From assembly GCA_965204915.1 (NCBI GenBank), contig OZ242023.1:2914001-2978000 (forward strand): 64,000 nucleotides of DNA, in the 5' to 3' direction. Every line of letters begins with the position of its first letter. The first letter of the stretch is position 1. The DNA comes from HK1 sp965204915 (GTDB taxonomy: Bacteria > Pseudomonadota > Gammaproteobacteria > HK1). Positions 1 through 7,990 of this stretch are shown one piece after another. The position numbers were made by a program, and so were the translations under genes. The notes below the pieces were generated by a model. The model saw nothing but the letters and a program-made list of their open reading frames with translations. It did not search any database and was not told where the DNA came from.

Positions 1-2
1 GC

Positions 3-530
3 TCACCGGCGACGGCGGCGCCGGATACGCTCGACCTGCGCCTCGTGGGCGCCATCCAGGACGGTCTGCCGCTCACCGCCCGTCCTTACGCGGCGGTGGC
101 GGAACGCATCGGCCTCTCCGAGACGCAGGTGATGCGCAGGATCGGGCGCCTCCTGTGCGATGGCGTCATCAAGCGCATGGGAGTGGTCGTGCGCCACCAC
201 GAGCTCGGCTACCGGGCGAACGCGATGGTCGTCTTCGACGCCCCGGACGATCGGGCGGATGCCCTCGGCGAGCGTCTCGCCCGGCTCGCACCGGTCACCC
301 TGTGCTACCGGCGTACCCGGCGCCGGCCGGCCTGGCCCTACAACCTGTACTGCATGCTGCACGGGCGGGACCGATCCGAGGTGAGAGGCTGGATGGACGA
401 GCTGCTGCCGGAGGCGGTCGGCGATCTCGATCGCGCGGTGCTGTTCAGCCGCCGCCGGTTCCGCCAGCGCGGCGCGCGCTATGCCGCGGACTGCACGTCC
501 ACGGAGGTGGAGGCCGCGGCTCATGGATGA
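3..530 (+). CDS. nirL: Siroheme decarboxylase, NirL-type half (5' end outside window)
   Basis: AsnC/Lrp-like protein that decarboxylates siroheme to didecarboxysiroheme, an early step of heme d1 synthesis in the cytoplasm. The visible part has an N-terminal helix-turn-helix (around AERIGLSETQVMRRI), the H-x-LGYRAN motif and a WPYNLYCMLHG segment typical of the NirL/NirH type. A GTG at 45 could be read as a start. However, the frame stays open to the window edge, and the residues before it (SPATAAPDTLDLRL) continue the conserved domain. The gene therefore starts upstream and may be the second half of a NirD-NirL fusion joined by an S/P/A linker. The stop overlaps the start of the next gene by 8 bp, which indicates an operon. 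Family assignment is confident; the L versus H label is inferred from gene order. Confidence 0.85.
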   Translation, partial: SPATAAPDTLDLRLVGAIQDGLPLTARPYAAVAERIGLSETQVMRRIGRLLCDGVIKRMGVVVRHHELGYRANAMVVFDAPDDRADALGERLARLAPVTLCYRRTRRRPAWPYNLYCMLHGRDRSEVRGWMDELLPEAVGDLDRAVLFSRRRFRQRGARYAADCTSTEVEAAAHG

Positions 531-1767
531 TCTCGACCACGCCATCGTCGATGCGCTGCAAGACGGCGTCGCGGTGTGCGAGCGCCCGTTCGCGACCGCG
601 GCCCAATCGCTGGGGATCGGGGAGACTGCTCTCATCGGGCGGCTGCGCCGCCTGCTCGCGGACGGGGTGCTCACCCGCTTCGGGCCGATGTTCGACGCCG
701 AGCGCCTCGGCGGAGCGGTGACCCTCGCCGCCATGTCCGTCCCCCCTGCAAGGCTCGATGCGGTCGCGGCGCAGGTCAACGGCTTCGACGAGGTGGCGCA
801 CAACTACGAGCGCGAACATGCGCTGAACCTGTGGTTCGTGCTCGCCACCGAGACGCCCGAGGCGATCCCGCCGGTCATCGAAGCAATCGCGGCGCGAACC
901 GGATATCCGGTCTACGACATGCCGAAGCTGGAGGAGTACTACGTCGGGCTCAGGTTCCGCACCGGGGAGGGCGAGGCGCCGGAGAAGCCGGGGAGCGTAC
1001 GCTCGCGAGACGACCCCGCCGGGGGCCGGACGTCCGATCTCCGACGTACCGATGCCGGGGGAGGATCGCATCGGGATCGGGCCTCGGGCAGGGGGAGAGG
1101 GGGCGCCGGAGCAGCCGGGACGATGGGCGCCCACGCTCCCGCCACGGCGAGCCGCGGGAGCGCCGTACGGCGGCTCGCATCCCGGGGGATCGACCCGGTG
1201 GACCGCGCCATCGTCGCCGCCACCCAGGAAGGGCTGCCGCTGGTCCCGCGGCCCTGCCACGCGATCGCCGAGAGGATCGGTCTCGATCCGGCGCAGATCA
1301 TGCAGCGCCTGCAACGCATGCTCGACACCGGCGCCGTCCGGCGCATCGCAGCGGTGCCGAACCACTATGCCCTCGGCTACCGGGCCAACGGGATGTCGGT
1401 GTGGAACGTCGCCGACGCGGAGGCAAGCGAGGCCGGCCGCGCGATCGGCGACCTGCCCTTCGTCAGCCACTGCTACCGGCGCCCGAGACATCCCCCGCTC
1501 TGGCCGTACAACCTGTTCGCGATGGTCCACGGCCGCACCCGCGCGGAGGTCGAGAGGCAGGTCGCCGGAATCGCGGCGGTGCTGGGCGGGCGCTCCCACG
1601 CTCACGACGTTCTGTACAGCCGCCGGATCCTGAAGAAGACCGGGCTCAGGCTGCGGGCGGTGCAAGCGCGGGACAGGCCGGATGCGCCCGGTTCGAGACC
1701 CGGGACTCCAGGCGGGTGGGGTGTCCGCGTTCCCGGGGAAGGCAAGGCGGACACTTCCAGGGATTGA
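523..1767 (+). CDS. nirGH: Siroheme decarboxylase NirG-NirH fusion
   Basis: Two AsnC/Lrp-like siroheme decarboxylase domains in one 414-residue chain, acting in heme d1 synthesis. Domain 1 (about residues 1-165) has the NirG/NirD-type features GPMFDAERLGG and HNYEREHALNLWFV. Domain 2 (about 230-375) has the NirH/NirL-type NHYALGYRANG and PPLWPYNLFAMVHG. A G/R/D-rich linker of roughly 65 residues, poor in hydrophobic residues, joins them. The ATG at 523 is chosen because a strong GGAGGTGGAGG lies 10 bp upstream; an in-frame ATG at 481 lies inside nirL. After the usual end of the domain (RRILKKTGLRLRA) there is a tail of about 35 P/G/R-rich residues running into a 13-bp tandem repeat. In many denitrifiers nirG and nirH are separate genes. 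Confidence 0.85.
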   Translation: MDDLDHAIVDALQDGVAVCERPFATAAQSLGIGETALIGRLRRLLADGVLTRFGPMFDAERLGGAVTLAAMSVPPARLDAVAAQVNGFDEVAHNYEREHALNLWFVLATETPEAIPPVIEAIAARTGYPVYDMPKLEEYYVGLRFRTGEGEAPEKPGSVRSRDDPAGGRTSDLRRTDAGGGSHRDRASGRGRGGAGAAGTMGAHAPATASRGSAVRRLASRGIDPVDRAIVAATQEGLPLVPRPCHAIAERIGLDPAQIMQRLQRMLDTGAVRRIAAVPNHYALGYRANGMSVWNVADAEASEAGRAIGDLPFVSHCYRRPRHPPLWPYNLFAMVHGRTRAEVERQVAGIAAVLGGRSHAHDVLYSRRILKKTGLRLRAVQARDRPDAPGSRPGTPGGWGVRVPGEGKADTSRD

Positions 1768-1795
1768 CCCCGAGGATTGACCCCGAGGATTGACC
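1761..1795 (+). repeat. 13-bp tandem repeat between nirGH and nirJ
   Basis: The unit ggattgaccccga occurs twice in full (1761-1773, 1774-1786) and then as ggattgacc (1787-1795). The first copy contains the nirGH stop codon. The last GAGG (1785-1788) can serve as the ribosome binding site of nirJ, so the number of repeats sets the nirGH-nirJ spacing. Confidence 0.8.
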
Positions 1796-1796
1796 A

Positions 1797-2963
1797 ATGT
1801 TCAGGATCTCCCGGTACATGCACGAGCTGATCGAGCCGACGCCCATCGGACCGGTGCGGAAACCGCCGGGGCCGGTGGTGATCTGGAACCTGATCCGGCG
1901 CTGCAACCTGACCTGCAAGCACTGCTACTCCATCTCCGCGGACCGCGACTTCCCGGGCGAGCTGTCCACCGAGGAGGTCTTCGCGGTCATGGACGATCTG
2001 AAGGCGTTCGGGGTGCCGGTGCTGATCCTCTCGGGCGGCGAGCCGCTTCTGCGGCCGGACGTCTTCGAGATCTCGAGGCGCGCGAAGGCGCTCGGCTTCT
2101 ACGTCGGGCTCTCCTCGAACGGCACCCTGATCGACGCGCACAACATCGGCGCGATCGCGGCGCTCGGCTACGACTACGTCGGCATCAGCATCGACGGCAT
2201 GCGCGAGACCCACGACCGCTTCCGCCGCCGGCAGGGAGCCTTCGACGCCTCGCTGCGCGGCATCCGGCTCTGCCGCGAGCACGGCATCAAGGTGGGCCTG
2301 CGCTTCACCCTGACCCGCGACAACGCGGCGGAGCTGCCCGACCTGCTCGCCCTCATGGCGGACGAGGAGATCGACAAGTTCTACCTCTCCCACCTCAACT
2401 ACGCGGGGCGCGGGAACCGCAACCGCAGGTCCGACGCCGTGCACCGCACCACGCGCGAGGCGATGGATCGCCTGTTCGAGGCCGCCTGGCGCGACGCGGC
2501 CGGCGGCGCTCCCGACCGCGAGTACGTCACCGGCAACAACGACGCGGACGGGGTCTACCTCCTGCACTGGACGGCGCGGCGCTTTCCCGCGCGCGTCGCC
2601 CACCTGCGCGCCAAGCTCGCCCAATGGGGCGGCAATTCCTCCGGTGTGAACGTCGCCAACATCGACAACCTGGGCGTGGTGCACCCCGACACGTTCTGGT
2701 GGCACTACCCGCTCGGCAACGTGCGCGAGCGGCCCTTCTCCGAGATCTGGCGCGACCCCCGCGATGCCCTGATGTCCGGGCTCAGGCAGCAGCCGCGGCC
2801 GGTGAAGGGACGTTGCGGGGCGTGCGGTTATCTCGACGTATGCGGCGGCAACACCCGGGTACGCGCCCATCGGACCACCGGCGACCCCTGGGCCGAGGAC
2901 CCCGCCTGCTACCTCTTCGACCAGGAGCTCGATCTGCGCCGGTCCGCAAGACGGGAGGCGTAA
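1797..2963 (+). CDS. nirJ: Heme d1 biosynthesis radical SAM protein NirJ
   Basis: Radical SAM enzyme that removes the propionate side chains of didecarboxysiroheme on the way to heme d1. The [4Fe-4S] motif is C36-x3-C40-x2-C43 (RRCNLTCKHCYS), and SGGEPLLRPD is the usual SAM-binding GGE segment. A C-terminal cysteine-rich stretch (GRCGACGYLDVCGGN, then a further Cys near DPACYL) fits the auxiliary cluster of NirJ. At 388 residues it has the normal family length. It follows nirGH by 29 bp on the same strand. Start at ATG 1797, with GAGG about 9 bp upstream. Confidence 0.93.
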   Translation: MFRISRYMHELIEPTPIGPVRKPPGPVVIWNLIRRCNLTCKHCYSISADRDFPGELSTEEVFAVMDDLKAFGVPVLILSGGEPLLRPDVFEISRRAKALGFYVGLSSNGTLIDAHNIGAIAALGYDYVGISIDGMRETHDRFRRRQGAFDASLRGIRLCREHGIKVGLRFTLTRDNAAELPDLLALMADEEIDKFYLSHLNYAGRGNRNRRSDAVHRTTREAMDRLFEAAWRDAAGGAPDREYVTGNNDADGVYLLHWTARRFPARVAHLRAKLAQWGGNSSGVNVANIDNLGVVHPDTFWWHYPLGNVRERPFSEIWRDPRDALMSGLRQQPRPVKGRCGACGYLDVCGGNTRVRAHRTTGDPWAEDPACYLFDQELDLRRSARREA

Positions 2964-3075
2964 GGCCATCCGGACGTTCCTTTCCGAAGCGCCCCGGCCC
3001 GGACGGCATCGGCGCGGCCGTCCCGATGACCCCGAGCCCGGCGCGAGCTCCCCCGAAACGGCGGGTCCCTCCGGG

Positions 3076-4887
3076 ATGCGGAGGTACCACCCGCCGCGAG
3101 CCGGGGGCCCGCCTTCCCCGACCCCCTTGCACCGCTTCCGGCCGGCCTGGCGGACCCTGTGCACGGCTGCTGCGCTCATGCTGCTTGCGCCGCCGGCGGC
3201 ACCGGCGGCGCCCGGCGCATCGGCACCCCCCGGAGCGCCGGCGCCCGCGGCATGGGCGGCGCATCCGGCATCGACGACACCCGCGGCGGATGCCCGGACG
3301 AGTGCCGGGGCATCGAGCGCCAAGGCGCTCTTCGCCAGACATTGCGCGGTCTGCCACGGCGCCGAACGCCTCGGCGGCATCGGTCCGGCTCTGCTGCCGG
3401 GCAACCTCAGGCGGCTGCGCCGCGCCGCGGCGGCCAAGGTGATCGCCGAAGGCCGCCCCGCCACCCAGATGCCGGGCTTCTCCGGCGTGCTCGGACCGCA
3501 TGCCGTCGAGGCGCTGGTCGACTTCATCCATACGCCGCCCGAAGCCGTACCCCGCTTCGGCATGGCGGAGATCGAGCGCAGCCGCGTCGTGCATCGGCGG
3601 CTGGACACCCTGGACGGCGAGCCGGTGTTCGCGGCCGATCCCCTGTCCCTGTTCATCGTCGTGGAGCAAGGCGACCACCACGCCACCGTACTCGACGGCG
3701 ACCGCTTCGAGCCGCTGCACCGCTTTCCCACCCGTTACGCGCTGCACGGCGGACCCAAGTTCTCTCCGGACGGGCGCTTCGTCTACCTCGCCTCGCGCGA
3801 TGGATGGATCACCCAGTACGACCTCTACAACCTCACCCCGGTCGCCGAGATCCGCGCCGGCATCAACACCCGCAACCTCGCGGTGTCCTGCGAAGGCCGG
3901 TACGTGATGGTCGCGAACTACCTGCCGCACACCCTGGTGCTGCTCGACGCCCGGGAGCTCGTGCCGCTTGCGGTGATCCCGGTCGGGAACGATCGCGGGG
4001 AGACCTCGCGGGTGAGCGCGGTGTACGCGGCCCCGCCGCGCGGCAGCTTCGTGGCCGCGCTGAAGGATCTGCCGGAGGTGTGGGAGATCCCCTGCCGGGA
4101 TCTCGCGCCCGCATCGATCACGAGGACCGGGCCCGGCACGGGCGGGGCGGCATCGGATGCGCTTGCCGGCCGGATCCCGGAATCCACGGCTCTTCACGAG
4201 GACGGGTCCACACCGGAAACGCCGGCCGATCGATCACCGGAATCCGCGGCTTCCGGTTCGGGCGGACCCGCGATCCGCAAGCTCCCGCTCGGCGGCATCC
4301 TCGACGATTTCTTCTTCGACCCGGCCTACGCGCACCTGATCGGCGCCTCCCGCGAGGGCTTCGGCCAGGTCGTGGCGCTCGACTCGGGGCGCAGGATCGC
4401 GGAGATCGACCTGCCGGGGCTCCCGCACCTGGGCTCCGGCATCACCTGGGAGGTCGGCGGGCGCACCGTGCTGGCGACGCCGAACCTGAAGGAAGGCGCG
4501 GTCAGCGTCATCGACATGGGGACCTGGCGCACCGTCAAGCGCATCGACACCCTCGGTCCCGGCTTCTTCATGCGCAGCCACGAACGCTCGCGCCATGCAT
4601 GGGTGGACGTCTTCTTCGGCCCGCACCACGACGCGGTGCACGTGATCGACAAGTCGAGCCTGGAGATCGTCGCGACCCTGCGCCCCGAACCGGGAAAGAC
4701 CGCGGCCCACGTCGAGTTCACCCGCGACGGGCGCCACGCGCTGCTCAGCATCCGGGACGTCCGAGGCGCGGTGGTGGTCTACGACGCGGACACCCTCGAA
4801 GAGGTCAGGCGTATCCCGATGAGCAAGCCCTCGGGCAAGTACAACGTCTACAACAGGATCACCCGCTCCCGCGGCACGAGCCATTGA
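3076..4887 (+). CDS. nirN: Dihydroheme d1 dehydrogenase NirN (cytochrome c plus d1-type propeller)
   Basis: Periplasmic protein thought to oxidise dihydro-heme d1 to heme d1 and pass the cofactor to NirS. It has a long N-terminal signal-like region (hydrophobic core about residues 27-45), a c-heme site C90-AV-C93-H94, a possible Met ligand in QMPGF, and a beta-propeller from about residue 150 to the end. The segments HGGPKFSPDGRFVYLASRDG and GINTRNLAV are NirN-like. A low-complexity insert (about residues 350-400, T/P/S/G-rich) interrupts the propeller. NirF lacks the cytochrome domain, so NirN is preferred; a NirC-NirF fusion is the alternative. No clear ribosome binding site precedes ATG 3076, so the exact start is uncertain. 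Confidence 0.82.
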   Translation: MRRYHPPRAGGPPSPTPLHRFRPAWRTLCTAAALMLLAPPAAPAAPGASAPPGAPAPAAWAAHPASTTPAADARTSAGASSAKALFARHCAVCHGAERLGGIGPALLPGNLRRLRRAAAAKVIAEGRPATQMPGFSGVLGPHAVEALVDFIHTPPEAVPRFGMAEIERSRVVHRRLDTLDGEPVFAADPLSLFIVVEQGDHHATVLDGDRFEPLHRFPTRYALHGGPKFSPDGRFVYLASRDGWITQYDLYNLTPVAEIRAGINTRNLAVSCEGRYVMVANYLPHTLVLLDARELVPLAVIPVGNDRGETSRVSAVYAAPPRGSFVAALKDLPEVWEIPCRDLAPASITRTGPGTGGAASDALAGRIPESTALHEDGSTPETPADRSPESAASGSGGPAIRKLPLGGILDDFFFDPAYAHLIGASREGFGQVVALDSGRRIAEIDLPGLPHLGSGITWEVGGRTVLATPNLKEGAVSVIDMGTWRTVKRIDTLGPGFFMRSHERSRHAWVDVFFGPHHDAVHVIDKSSLEIVATLRPEPGKTAAHVEFTRDGRHALLSIRDVRGAVVVYDADTLEEVRRIPMSKPSGKYNVYNRITRSRGTSH

Positions 4888-4963
4888 CCGCGGGCTCGCA
4901 AGCGCGGCGCATCCGGGTCGTGGTCCCGCCGCACCGGAAGCCCGCTCCCGGCTCCCGGGCTGC

Positions 4964-4977
4964 TTGATCGAAGTCAA
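4964..4977 (+). promoter_or_regulatory. Dnr/FNR-type box of the nirS promoter
   Basis: TTGATCGAAGTCAA matches the TTGAT-N4-ATCAA consensus except for one base. Its centre lies 41.5 bp before about position 5012, and a -10-like TAGATT occupies 5001-5006. That is the class II activator arrangement. The nirS ATG follows at 5041. A Dnr-like regulator is encoded just downstream of nirS. Confidence 0.75.
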
Positions 4978-5040
4978 GGCAAGTGTCCCGACGCGGGCCG
5001 TAGATTGAAATCCGCCGGTTCCTCGAACGGAGTGATGGCC

Positions 5041-7101
5041 ATGTATCCGTCCAAGCGACTTCTCACGCTGGCTGCCGCAGCCGCAACCCTCATGCTCCCC
5101 CCGCCCGCCGGAGCCGCCGCCGACAAGGCCCTGGTCGAGAGCGGCGCCAAGGTCTTCGAGCGGGTCTGCGCGGCCTGCCACCAGGCCGACGGCCAGGGGG
5201 TCGGCAACGTATTCCCGCCGCTCCGCGACTCCGACTACCTGCGCGCGGACCTCGACCGCGCCATCAGCTCCGTCATCAACGGCCTCAGCGGGCCGATCGT
5301 GGTGAACGGGGTGGAGTACGACACCGCGATGCCACCGATGGCCTACCTGAGCGACGAGGAGGTGGCGTCGGTCCTGACCTTCGTGCTCGAAGAATGGAAC
5401 GGTGGGGGTAGCGTCACGATCGAGCAGGTCGCTTCGGTGCGCGCCGGGGACCTCGCCAGGCATCCGGTGGGGAGCGAGGAGCAACATGCCTACGAAGGCA
5501 CCCCGAGCGCCGTCCCGATCGACGAGACCCGCGACATGATCGAATCGGACGGACCGCCGATGGAGGTGGCCGAATTCGATCGGGCGAAGGAGATCTACTT
5601 CCAGCGCTGCGCCGGCTGCCACGGCGTGCTGCGCAAGGGCGCCACCGGCAAGCCGCTCACCATCGACCTCACCCGCGAGAAGGGCACCGACTACCTGAAG
5701 ACGATGATCACCTACGGCTCGCCGGCCGGCATGCCCAACTGGGGAACCTCCGGGGATCTCACCACCGCGCAGATCGACGTGCTCGCGCGCTACCTGCAGC
5801 ACCCGCCGCCCGAGCCCCCGGAGTTCGGATTGCCCGAGATGCGCGCGAGCTGGAACGTGCTGACGCCCCCCGAGGAGCGGCCGGCGTCCCCGCAGCACGG
5901 GCGCAACGTCGAGGGCTTCTTCGCGGTGACCCTGCGCGACACCGGCGAGGTCGCGATCATCGACGGCGAGACCAAGGAGATCGTGAGCGTCGTCAAGACC
6001 GGCTACGCGGTGCACATCTCGCGTCCGTCCGCATCGGGGCGCTACGTCTACACCATCGGGCGGGATGCCAAGGTCGACATGATCGACCTGTGGGCGAATC
6101 CTCCCGCCAAGGTGGCGGAGCTGAAGATCGGGCTGGAGGCGCGTTCGGTGGAGACCTCGAAGTACCGCGGCTTCGAGGATCGCTACGCGGTGGCCGGCGC
6201 CTACTGGCCGCCGCAGTACGTGTTCATGGACGGGACCACGCTCGAACCGCTGAAGGTGGTCTCGACCCGGGGCATGACGGTGGACACCCAGGAGTACCAC
6301 CCGGAGCCGCGGGTGGCCGCGATCGTCGCTTCCCACCAGCACCCCGAGTTCATCATCAACGTCAAGGAGACCGGCAAGATCCTGCTCGCCAACTACGAGG
6401 ATCTCGACAACCTCTCGGTCACCACCATCGACGCCGCCCGCTTCCTCCACGACGGCGGATGGGACTCCACCCAGCGCTACTTCCTCACCGCCGCCAACAA
6501 GTCCAACAAGGTCGCGGTGATCGACTCCCGGGAACGCCGGCTCGAGGCGCTGGTCGACGTCGAGGAGATCCCGCACCCCGGCCGCGGCGCGAACTTCGTG
6601 GATCCGCAGTTCGGCCCGGTGTGGGTGACGAGCGCGCTCGGCAACGCCAACGTGACCTTCATCGGCACCGATCCGGAGGGCCATCCCGAGCAGGCGTGGA
6701 AGGTGGTCCGGGTGCTCGAAGGCCAGGGCGGCGGCTCCCTCTTCGTCAAGACCCATCCCGAATCGAGCAACCTGTGGGTCGATACCCCGCTCCACCCCGA
6801 CGAGAAGGTCTCGCAGAGCGTGGCGGTCTTCGACATCGGCGATCTCGACGCCGGCTACCGGAGCCTGCCCATCGCCGAGTGGGCGGATCTGGGCGAAGGC
6901 CCGAAGCGCGTGGTGCAGCCCGAGTACAACGCCGACGGCACCGAGGTCTGGTTCTCGGTCTGGAACGGCAAGGAGCAGAACTCCGCCGTGGTCGTGGTGG
7001 ACGACCGCACCCGCACCCTCAAGGCAGTCATCAAGGACCCGAGGATCGTCACCCCGACCGGCAAGTTCAACATCCGCAACACGGTCGGCGACATCTACTG
7101 A
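5041..7101 (+). CDS. nirS: Cytochrome cd1 nitrite reductase with an extra N-terminal cytochrome c domain
   Basis: Periplasmic nitrite reductase producing NO. Signal peptide at about residues 1-27. First c-heme site C43-AA-C46-H47; second C190-AG-C193-H194. An eight-bladed d1 propeller runs from about 255 to 686. H325 (GYAVHISRPS) is the expected d1 iron ligand. H432 (ASHQHPEF) and H470 (FLHDGGWD) correspond to the two active-site histidines. The C-terminus PTGKFNIRNT is typical. Ordinary NirS has one c domain before d1 and is about 550-600 residues long. Here an additional monoheme domain of roughly 110 residues is fused in front, probably serving as a built-in electron donor like NirC or NirM. 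ATG 5041 is chosen because GGAG (5029-5032) lies 8 bp upstream; the ATG at 5035 is too close to it. Confidence 0.95.
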   Translation: MYPSKRLLTLAAAAATLMLPPPAGAAADKALVESGAKVFERVCAACHQADGQGVGNVFPPLRDSDYLRADLDRAISSVINGLSGPIVVNGVEYDTAMPPMAYLSDEEVASVLTFVLEEWNGGGSVTIEQVASVRAGDLARHPVGSEEQHAYEGTPSAVPIDETRDMIESDGPPMEVAEFDRAKEIYFQRCAGCHGVLRKGATGKPLTIDLTREKGTDYLKTMITYGSPAGMPNWGTSGDLTTAQIDVLARYLQHPPPEPPEFGLPEMRASWNVLTPPEERPASPQHGRNVEGFFAVTLRDTGEVAIIDGETKEIVSVVKTGYAVHISRPSASGRYVYTIGRDAKVDMIDLWANPPAKVAELKIGLEARSVETSKYRGFEDRYAVAGAYWPPQYVFMDGTTLEPLKVVSTRGMTVDTQEYHPEPRVAAIVASHQHPEFIINVKETGKILLANYEDLDNLSVTTIDAARFLHDGGWDSTQRYFLTAANKSNKVAVIDSRERRLEALVDVEEIPHPGRGANFVDPQFGPVWVTSALGNANVTFIGTDPEGHPEQAWKVVRVLEGQGGGSLFVKTHPESSNLWVDTPLHPDEKVSQSVAVFDIGDLDAGYRSLPIAEWADLGEGPKRVVQPEYNADGTEVWFSVWNGKEQNSAVVVVDDRTRTLKAVIKDPRIVTPTGKFNIRNTVGDIY

Positions 7102-7171
7102 AGGTGCGGGGGCGGAGAGGGCGCCGAGGCCCGGATGCGTGGCCGCGAGAGCCCGCATCCCTCCTCCACCG

Positions 7172-7196
7172 GCATCTCCCGGGTGAGCCCGGGATG
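7172..7196. terminator. Possible bidirectional terminator hairpin
   Basis: A stem formed by gcat(ct)cccggg and cccgggatgc around the loop tgag lies between the converging nirS and dnr genes. There is no T-run on either side, so a role as terminator is only suggested by its position. Confidence 0.35.
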
Positions 7197-7274
7197 CGGT
7201 GCGGACGGATACCGCGTCGCGAGGAGAGCCGCCTGGCCGGCACGGCCGGGCGCCGGCACGAGCGGGACCTTCCG

Positions 7275-7949
7275 TCAGGCGTCGGCGCGGGCGCGCAGCC
7301 CCTCGACGTCGAGCAGCACGATGTCCTGTCCCTGCACGCGAATCAGACCGTCCTTCATCAGGCGGGCGGCGGTCCGCGACAACGTCTCGGGCTGGATGCC
7401 GAGACGCGAGGCGATGATGTTCTTCGGCGCGGAGAGATGGACCCCGGCGGAGACGTGCACGCCTTGGGGAAGCTGCTCGACCAGGTAGCCGGCGAGGCGG
7501 GAGACCGCGGGGTGGAGGGTCAGCTTCTCGATCTCGTCCACCTGCTGGCGGAGCCGGCGGCTCAGGCTCGCGAGCATCCGGAAGCAGGTGTCCACCGACT
7601 CGTACAGCACGGCGCGCATCGTCTCGTTGTCGAATCCCAACAGCACGCTCGGATCGATCGCCTCGGCACTCACCGGATAGCCGTCGGCAGGATCCATGAA
7701 CATCACCGCCTGCGCGAACGTCTCCCCCGGCTGGATGATCTCGATGATCTTCTCGCCGCCGCTCGGCGAGCTGCGAAACAGCTTGAGCTGGCCCGAGCGC
7801 AGGTGGAAGAACCACCGGGCCGGCTGTCCGTGGTCGAACAGCCGCTCGCCGGGATCCAGACGAATCTCCCGGGAGCCGCCGACGATCAACCGGAGCTGGC
7901 GTGGGTCGAGCGCCGTGAACGGCTCCACCCCGCGTATCTCGTCCTCCAT
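7275..7949 (-). CDS. dnr: Crp/Fnr family regulator, Dnr-like
   Basis: Transcription regulator of 224 residues. Residues about 10-125 form a cyclic-nucleotide-binding-type beta barrel (LDPGERLFDHGQPARWFFHL). A long dimerisation helix follows, then a C-terminal winged helix with the recognition-helix sequence IASRLGIQPETLSRTAARL. E-x-x-SR in this helix is the residue pattern that reads TTGAT half sites. There is no N-terminal cysteine cluster, so it resembles Dnr (NO-sensing, heme-based) rather than Fnr. It is convergent with nirS, whose promoter carries a matching box, so control of nirS by this protein is a reasonable inference. Start ATG 7949, with AAGGAA directly upstream. Confidence 0.85.
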   Translation of the reverse strand: MEDEIRGVEPFTALDPRQLRLIVGGSREIRLDPGERLFDHGQPARWFFHLRSGQLKLFRSSPSGGEKIIEIIQPGETFAQAVMFMDPADGYPVSAEAIDPSVLLGFDNETMRAVLYESVDTCFRMLASLSRRLRQQVDEIEKLTLHPAVSRLAGYLVEQLPQGVHVSAGVHLSAPKNIIASRLGIQPETLSRTAARLMKDGLIRVQGQDIVLLDVEGLRARADA

Positions 7950-7990
7950 TTCCTTGCTCGCGCCCTCCCGAAAGGCCCCGGAGCCCCCGC

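Noticed and set aside
4234..7815. 1193-codon antisense frame opposite nirN and nirS
   Set aside because: The + strand proteins are unmistakable; the antisense frame has no domains.
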